Origin: Streptomyces sp. NBC_01498
GTDB taxonomy: Bacteria > Actinomycetota > Actinomycetes > Streptomycetales > Streptomycetaceae
Reading direction: 5' to 3'
NCBI RefSeq assembly: GCF_036327775.1
Contig: NZ_CP109598.1
Coordinates: 3,596,001 to 3,660,000, forward strand
Length of the DNA stretch: 64,000 nucleotides
Shown here: one piece after another, positions 63,817-64,000 of the stretch
Layout of the letters: each line of letters starts with the position of its first letter
How positions within the stretch are numbered: position 1 is the first letter of the stretch
Position numbers and translations under genes: made by a program
The notes under the pieces: model-generated
Told to the model about the DNA's origin: nothing
The model's database searches: none
What the model saw: only the letters and a program-made list of their open reading frames with translations

Positions 63817-64000
63817 TCGTCATGTCCGTGCGGCGCCCTTCGTCGCGTCGGCGGGCCGCCCCGGGTCATGTCCACGGGGGTGGCCGGCGTCGCGTCCGCG
63901 GGGTGTCCGGCGCGTCGGCGGGATCCGGCAGCCGGTCAACCGCTGTTCGAATAAGGGGTGTTGAGGGCCACTTCTCCACAGGAAGCGGCCCGATCTCCCG
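63817..64000. other. Left edge of oriC (dnaA-dnaN gap)
   Basis: No gene. The gap downstream of dnaA is the place of oriC in Streptomyces. Only its left end is in the window. TTCTCCACA at 63972-63980 is one mismatch from the DnaA box TTGTCCACA and is probably the first box of the cluster; GC-rich repeats of GTC/CGCGTC type precede it. Confidence 0.7.

Overview
This window is core chromosome of a high-GC actinomycete, almost certainly Streptomyces. Evidence: very GC-rich third codon positions, GTG starts, a rare in-frame TTA codon, the sporulation pair ssgA/ssgR, Zn-type ribosomal proteins, ten copies of the Streptomyces parS site GTTTCACGTGAAAC, and the classic origin-proximal order parB-parA-rsmG-jag-yidC-yidD-rnpA-rpmH-dnaA at the right end. 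The window ends at the left edge of oriC, just past dnaA. The replication fork leaving oriC would run right to left here, so minus-strand genes are co-directional with replication.

Layout. 1-4 kb: cytochrome bd oxidase (cydA, partial cydB) behind a Rex-type operator, then a HisC-like aminotransferase. 4-8.2 kb: a LacI-family regulator with a TTA codon, a metallophosphatase and a membrane protein. 8.2-11.7 kb: thiC with its TPP riboswitch, and a YibE/F membrane protein. 11.8-13.2 kb: ssgA and its IclR-type regulator ssgR. 13.4-26 kb: mixed metabolic and accessory genes (cupin, holin-like, cystathionine gamma-lyase family, LysR, Nudix, three acetyltransferases, serine hydrolase, reductase-like, FAD monooxygenase), including a lower-GC patch of unrecognised small genes at 24.2-26 kb.

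26-31.3 kb: dnaB, MATE transporter, and the rpsF-ssb-rpsR-rplI operon. 31.5-41.3 kb: cell-envelope genes (FemX-like transferase, alanine-racemase-like protein, GT87-type mannosyltransferase, bifunctional penicillin-binding protein), then PadR regulator and ino1; this order resembles the mycobacterial ino1-padR-ponA-rpsF-dnaB block. 41.3-55 kb: MFS protein, pcnA, DUF6049 membrane protein, murJ lipid II flippase, a separate pseudokinase, sigM with its anti-sigma factor, and trxB-trxA behind a SigR-type promoter. 55-63.8 kb: the segregation, ribosome/RNase P, membrane insertion and initiation cluster.

The strongest non-coding signals are the ten parS sites (several inside genes), a cluster of DnaA boxes between dnaB and the MATE gene, a DnaA box beside parS upstream of parA, a 45-bp perfect palindrome in front of padR, the Rex operator, the TPP riboswitch, a SigR promoter at trxB, and several strong hairpin terminators. 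No CRISPR array, insertion sequence, tRNA or rRNA was found. I see no wholly new multi-gene system; the least explained parts are the 24.2-26 kb patch and the FemX/alanine-racemase-like pair.
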